6,918 bases of DNA from an uncultured Eubacteriales bacterium (GTDB taxonomy: Bacteria > Bacillota > Clostridia > Christensenellales > QALW01). Position numbers and translations under genes: made by a program. The DNA lies in NCBI GenBank assembly GCA_900552055.1, contig URYI01000107.1:1-6918 (forward strand), in the 5' to 3' direction. Under the pieces are notes generated by a model, which ran no database searches, was not told where the DNA came from, and saw nothing but the letters and a program-made list of their open reading frames with translations. Of the stretch, positions 6,652-6,918 are shown in pieces (within the stretch, counting starts at the first letter, position 1; the number at the start of each line of letters is the position of its first letter).

Positions 6652-6664
6652 TGCCTGTCCCCCC
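6652..6664 (-). promoter_or_regulatory. G-run ribosome binding site that decides the UUG start of the DUF512 gene
   Basis: On the minus strand the sequence reads GGGGGGACAGGCA followed by TTG. The six-G run (6664-6659) is seven bases before the TTG at 6651, good spacing for a G-rich Shine-Dalgarno. It favours this start over the TTG fifteen bases earlier. The run can also pair with CCCTCC in the leader (complement of about 6698-6703), with one G-U pair. Confidence 0.5.
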
Positions 6665-6738
6665 AATTCAGCTTTTTATGCGCCCCATGCGCGCCCAGGA
6701 GGGGAACGCGGGACGGGTATTAAAATATACCTATGCTT

Positions 6739-6767
6739 ATTATGAATTAATATCGGATAAATGTCAA
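6739..6767 (-). promoter_or_regulatory. Sigma-A-type promoter of the DUF512-der-plsY operon
   Basis: On the minus strand a consensus TTGACA (6767-6762) is followed by 17 bases and CATAAT (6744-6739), one mismatch from TATAAT. Transcription should begin near 6732. The leader is then roughly 80 bases, with a small hairpin GGTAT-N6-ATACC at its very start (6716-6731 region), followed by a GC-rich part containing CCCCTCC. The promoter lies in an AT-rich stretch that contrasts with the GC-rich leader. Confidence 0.82.
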
Positions 6768-6918
6768 TAAAGCATGCGCTTTTTTAACTGAAATTTTAAA
6801 TATTGTGGATATAAAACGTCATTGTGTACTTAAGTTATTGGACGCGGGGGGCTTTTTGCGCGCTCTTTAATCCGTTTTTTGATGGGCATATTAATTATGG
6901 AAAGAGGCGTTAACAGCG
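6768..6918. other. Right edge: AT-rich gap and possible clipped gene, strand undecided
   Basis: Positions 6768-6840 are AT-rich and contain a short stem AAAGC-ATGC-GCTTT followed by T residues, too small to call a terminator. From 6841 the sequence becomes GC-richer. Two open frames run off the edge. On the minus strand, about 28 codons enter from the edge and end at a TAA at 6830-6832 with a basic tail (KKRIKERAKSPPRPIT). On the plus strand, a frame with ATGs at 6882 and 6897 reads MGILIMERGVNS and leaves the window, without a ribosome binding site. Neither has a recognisable family, and at most one is likely real. Confidence 0.3.

Overview
The window looks like a chromosomal segment of a Gram-positive, low-to-mid GC bacterium, most likely a member of the Clostridia (Bacillota). 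Three things suggest this. The order DUF512 radical-SAM protein, der, plsY is a familiar Firmicutes cluster. The MATE transporter has the N-terminal signature common in Clostridia. The surface protein has a TPTAT-type linker and is held by a C-terminal membrane helix. No rRNA, tRNA, CRISPR array, insertion sequence or phage gene was recognised, and the genus cannot be named from this sequence.

Layout, left to right. Positions 1-81 may hold the last 26 codons of an unidentified rightward gene. A MATE-family efflux transporter (177-1499, +) follows. A gene-free stretch (1500-1820) separates it from a convergent gene; it holds a weak hairpin at the MATE stop codon, a GC-rich patch, and a perfect 13-bp stem terminator (1657-1688). 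Next is a single-gene unit on the minus strand (1821-2831) encoding a secreted, membrane-anchored LamG-domain protein, with a near-consensus extended -10 promoter at 2868-2896. After a second gene-free stretch (2897-3196), which contains an imperfect direct repeat and a strong minus-strand terminator, comes the main operon. Read on the minus strand it is DUF512 radical-SAM protein (5326-6651), then der (3833-5149), then plsY (3197-3826). It starts from a TTGACA-N17-CATAAT promoter (6739-6767) and ends at the terminator at 3115-3152. The right edge (6830-6918) may clip another gene, but its strand is undecided.

How the genes fit together. The operon joins ribosome assembly (Der, a double GTPase for the large subunit), membrane phospholipid synthesis (PlsY, acyl transfer to glycerol-3-phosphate) and a conserved radical-SAM-like protein of unsettled function. 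Der and PlsY are growth-linked housekeeping functions, consistent with a standard vegetative promoter. The MATE pump and the LamG protein are separate units that face the environment.

The window is mostly ordinary. The parts most worth a second look are regulatory: a UUG start whose Shine-Dalgarno run could pair with a C-rich segment of its own leader; the structured 176-nt gap with repeated 10-mers and a hairpin just before der; the end of transcription right after plsY; and two unexplained intergenic stretches. I found no convincing new multi-gene system.
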